64,000 nucleotides of DNA from Phenylobacterium sp. (GTDB lineage Bacteria > Pseudomonadota > Alphaproteobacteria > Caulobacterales > Caulobacteraceae), in NCBI GenBank assembly GCA_017991675.1, contig JAGOQB010000010.1, positions 1 through 64,000 of the forward strand. The letters run 5' to 3'. Below, one piece after another: positions 62,392-64,000 of the stretch. Numbering within the stretch: the stretch's first letter is position 1; the number at the start of each line of letters is the position of its first letter. Under the pieces are notes generated by a model, which was not told the DNA's origin, searched no databases, and worked only from the letters and a program-made list of their open reading frames with translations. The translations under genes and the position numbers were made by a program.

Positions 62392-62929
62392 CCACATTGA
62401 CGAGGCCGGCAGCTATGGGCGTCGCGCTCGCAGTAGGTAGGAAGCTACGAACGTCTCCGCGAAAGTCCACGTCGCGGGTGCAGCCGCTAGGTAGGGAGGC
62501 TGGCGAGTTGGCGGCGCGCTCTACGGCATTGAGGACCGTCCGATAAGGGAAGCGATCCCCCCGGAATTTCTACGCGCAACGGCGCTGTTCTTGCTGGGGT
62601 AGAGGACGCATACGGCATTGAGGACGGTTTCATCGAACCGCGGCGCTGCCGTTGGTCCCAGCGCGTAGTGCTTAGTGAAGAGATCTCTCGGTATCAGCGG
62701 ACCGAGAAATCATACGTTGCGGCGGTCGTGCGATGGACCTTGCCGCTGCGAGCCCCCGAGGCGCTTCCTTGCTGCGGCACGAGCTGGCCTGAGCCGGCTT
62801 GCGCCAACTCGATTCAGGCGAAGGCGAGCAAAATCAAAGCTATGGAAGTATTTGGGGTTTTCGAACGCCATTCGAGGGCTGAGACCCATTCTCCAGGTAA
62901 GAGGATTGGACCGGAGGGAGGTTACTGGC
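62392..62929. other. Non-coding gap with a 15-bp direct repeat
   Basis: TACGGCATTGAGGAC occurs at 62522-62536 and again at 62611-62625, 89 bp apart. No gene was recognised. The open frame that extends the dehydrogenase upstream from 62930 is low-complexity and is not accepted. Confidence 0.45.
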
Positions 62930-63790
62930 ATGGGGTTGTTAGACGGCAAGGTCGCCATCGTCACAGGCGCGGGCGGCGGGCTTGGTGAGGCCTACGCCAG
63001 GCTCTTCGCCCAGCAGGGTGCTCGGGTGGTTGTCAACGACCTGGGCGGCGCACGCGATGGATCGGGCTCCGACCGCTCGGCCGCGGAACGCGTTGCAGCG
63101 GCGATCCGGCAGGACGGCGGAGACGCGGTCGCCAATGGCGATGACGTTTCTACGGTGGAGGGAGGGGAGCGTATCCTCGCCGCGGCCCTCGACGCATTCG
63201 GCCAGATCGACATCCTTGTGTGCAACGCCGGCATCCTCCGCGACCGGACCTTTGCCAAAACCAGCGAGGCCGACTGGGACGCGGTTATCCGGGTGCATTT
63301 GAAGGGCGCCTATTGCTGCGCCCTGCCGGTGTGGAATTGGATGAAGGACAACGGGCGTCCAGGCGTGATCGTCATGACTTCCTCGACGTCCGGCCTCTAC
63401 GGCAATTTCGGCCAAGCCAACTACGGGGCGGCGAAAGCGGGCATCTACGGCCTCGTTCGTGTGCTTTCGATCGAGGGCCAGAAGTACGGCATCCGCGTCA
63501 TGGGCTTGGCGCCTGCGGCGCTCACCCGGATGACCGAGGACTTGCCTGGAATGGGTGAGGCGGCCGCTGACGAAATGAGCAGCCCCGAGAACATAGCCCC
63601 CAGTGTGCTCTTCATGGTCTCGGATCTCGCCGCCGGTTACAGCGGCAGGATCCTTGGCGTGTCCTGGGAAGGCGTCAGCGAGATTAAGATGATGGAGACA
63701 GTCGGGTTTCGACCCGGCCGACCCTACACGGCTCAGGATGTGGCTGACCACGCTTCCGAGGTGTTCTTCCCCGAACAGGCGCGGGCCTAG
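62930..63790 (+). CDS. Short-chain dehydrogenase, MFE-2/HSD17B4-like (3R)-hydroxyacyl-CoA type
   Basis: 286 residues: GKVAIVTGAGGGLGEAYARLFA (TGxxxGxG loop), VVVNDLGGARDGSGSDRSAAE, which is the DLGG insertion typical of the dehydrogenase domain of peroxisomal multifunctional enzyme 2, NAGILRD (NAG), Ser in MTSSTSG and YGAAK as YxxxK. It would oxidise a (3R)-hydroxyacyl-CoA with NAD, the step after a MaoC-type hydratase such as the one at 59718. GGAGG eight bases before ATG 62930 sets the start. Last gene in the window. Confidence 0.85.
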   Translation: MGLLDGKVAIVTGAGGGLGEAYARLFAQQGARVVVNDLGGARDGSGSDRSAAERVAAAIRQDGGDAVANGDDVSTVEGGERILAAALDAFGQIDILVCNAGILRDRTFAKTSEADWDAVIRVHLKGAYCCALPVWNWMKDNGRPGVIVMTSSTSGLYGNFGQANYGAAKAGIYGLVRVLSIEGQKYGIRVMGLAPAALTRMTEDLPGMGEAAADEMSSPENIAPSVLFMVSDLAAGYSGRILGVSWEGVSEIKMMETVGFRPGRPYTAQDVADHASEVFFPEQARA

Positions 63791-63916
63791 CTGGCCGTTG
63801 AGGCTCGGTGGATTGCGCCCAGCATTTGTGGAGACTCGCCGGTTTGCCTCCGAACCCGCCGGTGGGCGCACTCAGACATTTCGACCGACCCGTTCCAGGG
63901 TGACAGACGCGATCGT

Positions 63917-63945
63917 GAGCCTGGCAACTCATTGTTGCCAGGCTC
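63917..63945 (+). terminator. 12-bp perfect hairpin after the dehydrogenase
   Basis: GAGCCTGGCAAC (63917-63928), loop TCATT, GTTGCCAGGCTC (63934-63945). It is 126 bp after the stop codon. No T-run follows, so it may be a factor-dependent terminator or mRNA-stabilising stem. Confidence 0.5.
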
Positions 63946-64000
63946 CGAATGCTGAGAACGCGCCCGGGCAGGTTCAGCCGCGCCAGCGCAGGTGACGTCC

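Noticed and set aside
62675-62929. Upstream extension of the dehydrogenase frame
   Set aside because: A strong ribosome site stands before ATG 62930 and the conserved fold begins there; the extension is Arg-rich without similarity.

Overview
The window is GC-rich, about two thirds G+C by eye, with dense, often overlapping genes. Its content points to a Caulobacter/Phenylobacterium-type alphaproteobacterium: an RTX surface protein beside its type I exporter and many polysaccharide genes, a phoR-pstCAB-phoU-phoB locus with long alphaproteobacterial PstC and PstA proteins, several TonB receptors, and a PEP-CTERM protein of the PExxWA type. The genus is inferred from gene content only.

Positions 1-3330 are a decayed edge. 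An IS5-type transposase tail abuts a truncated SGNH-like pseudogene, a full-length but frameshifted FkbH-like (HAD-IIIC) pseudogene, and the tail of an acyl carrier protein fused to a sialate-esterase-like ORF. Positions 4189-23493 hold a surface-polysaccharide region. It contains an MFS transporter, a Wzm/Wzt exporter operon with two glycosyltransferases, a methyltransferase, a GHMP sugar kinase, a lipoprotein, a sulfotransferase/glycosyltransferase operon that includes a three-module protein, and a facing operon of two glycosyltransferases plus a protein made almost only of a ~38-residue repeat. Three proteins here share that repeat.

Positions 23704-28845 encode a type I secretion ABC protein, its membrane fusion partner and a 590-residue RTX protein followed by a strong terminator: an S-layer-like locus without its outer-membrane channel. 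Positions 29102-36772 carry an M23 peptidase, a sulfotransferase and a tightly coupled seven-gene operon. That operon appears to make a CDP-linked 6-deoxy sugar, probably C-methylated. A SPINDLY-type O-GlcNAc transferase and a SemiSWEET follow.

Positions 39519-52375 are a phosphate-starvation region: sulfate-type binding protein, OprO/OprP porin, PhoR, a TonB receptor, then PstC-PstA-PstB-PhoU-PhoB behind an excellent Pho box, and a diiron HD protein resembling PhnZ. A PEP-CTERM gene and tRNA-Gly(CCC) close the core-like part.

After the tRNA (53385 to the end) the sequence is looser, with relics of other genes, a dispersed repeat and long non-coding gaps. It carries catabolic genes: a nitronate-monooxygenase-like flavoprotein, an enoyl-CoA hydratase, a TonB receptor whose signal peptide is out of frame, a MaoC-type hydratase, a Baeyer-Villiger monooxygenase and a short-chain dehydrogenase. 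Together they suggest an acquired module for breaking down a cyclic ketone or steroid/terpenoid-like substrate through CoA esters.
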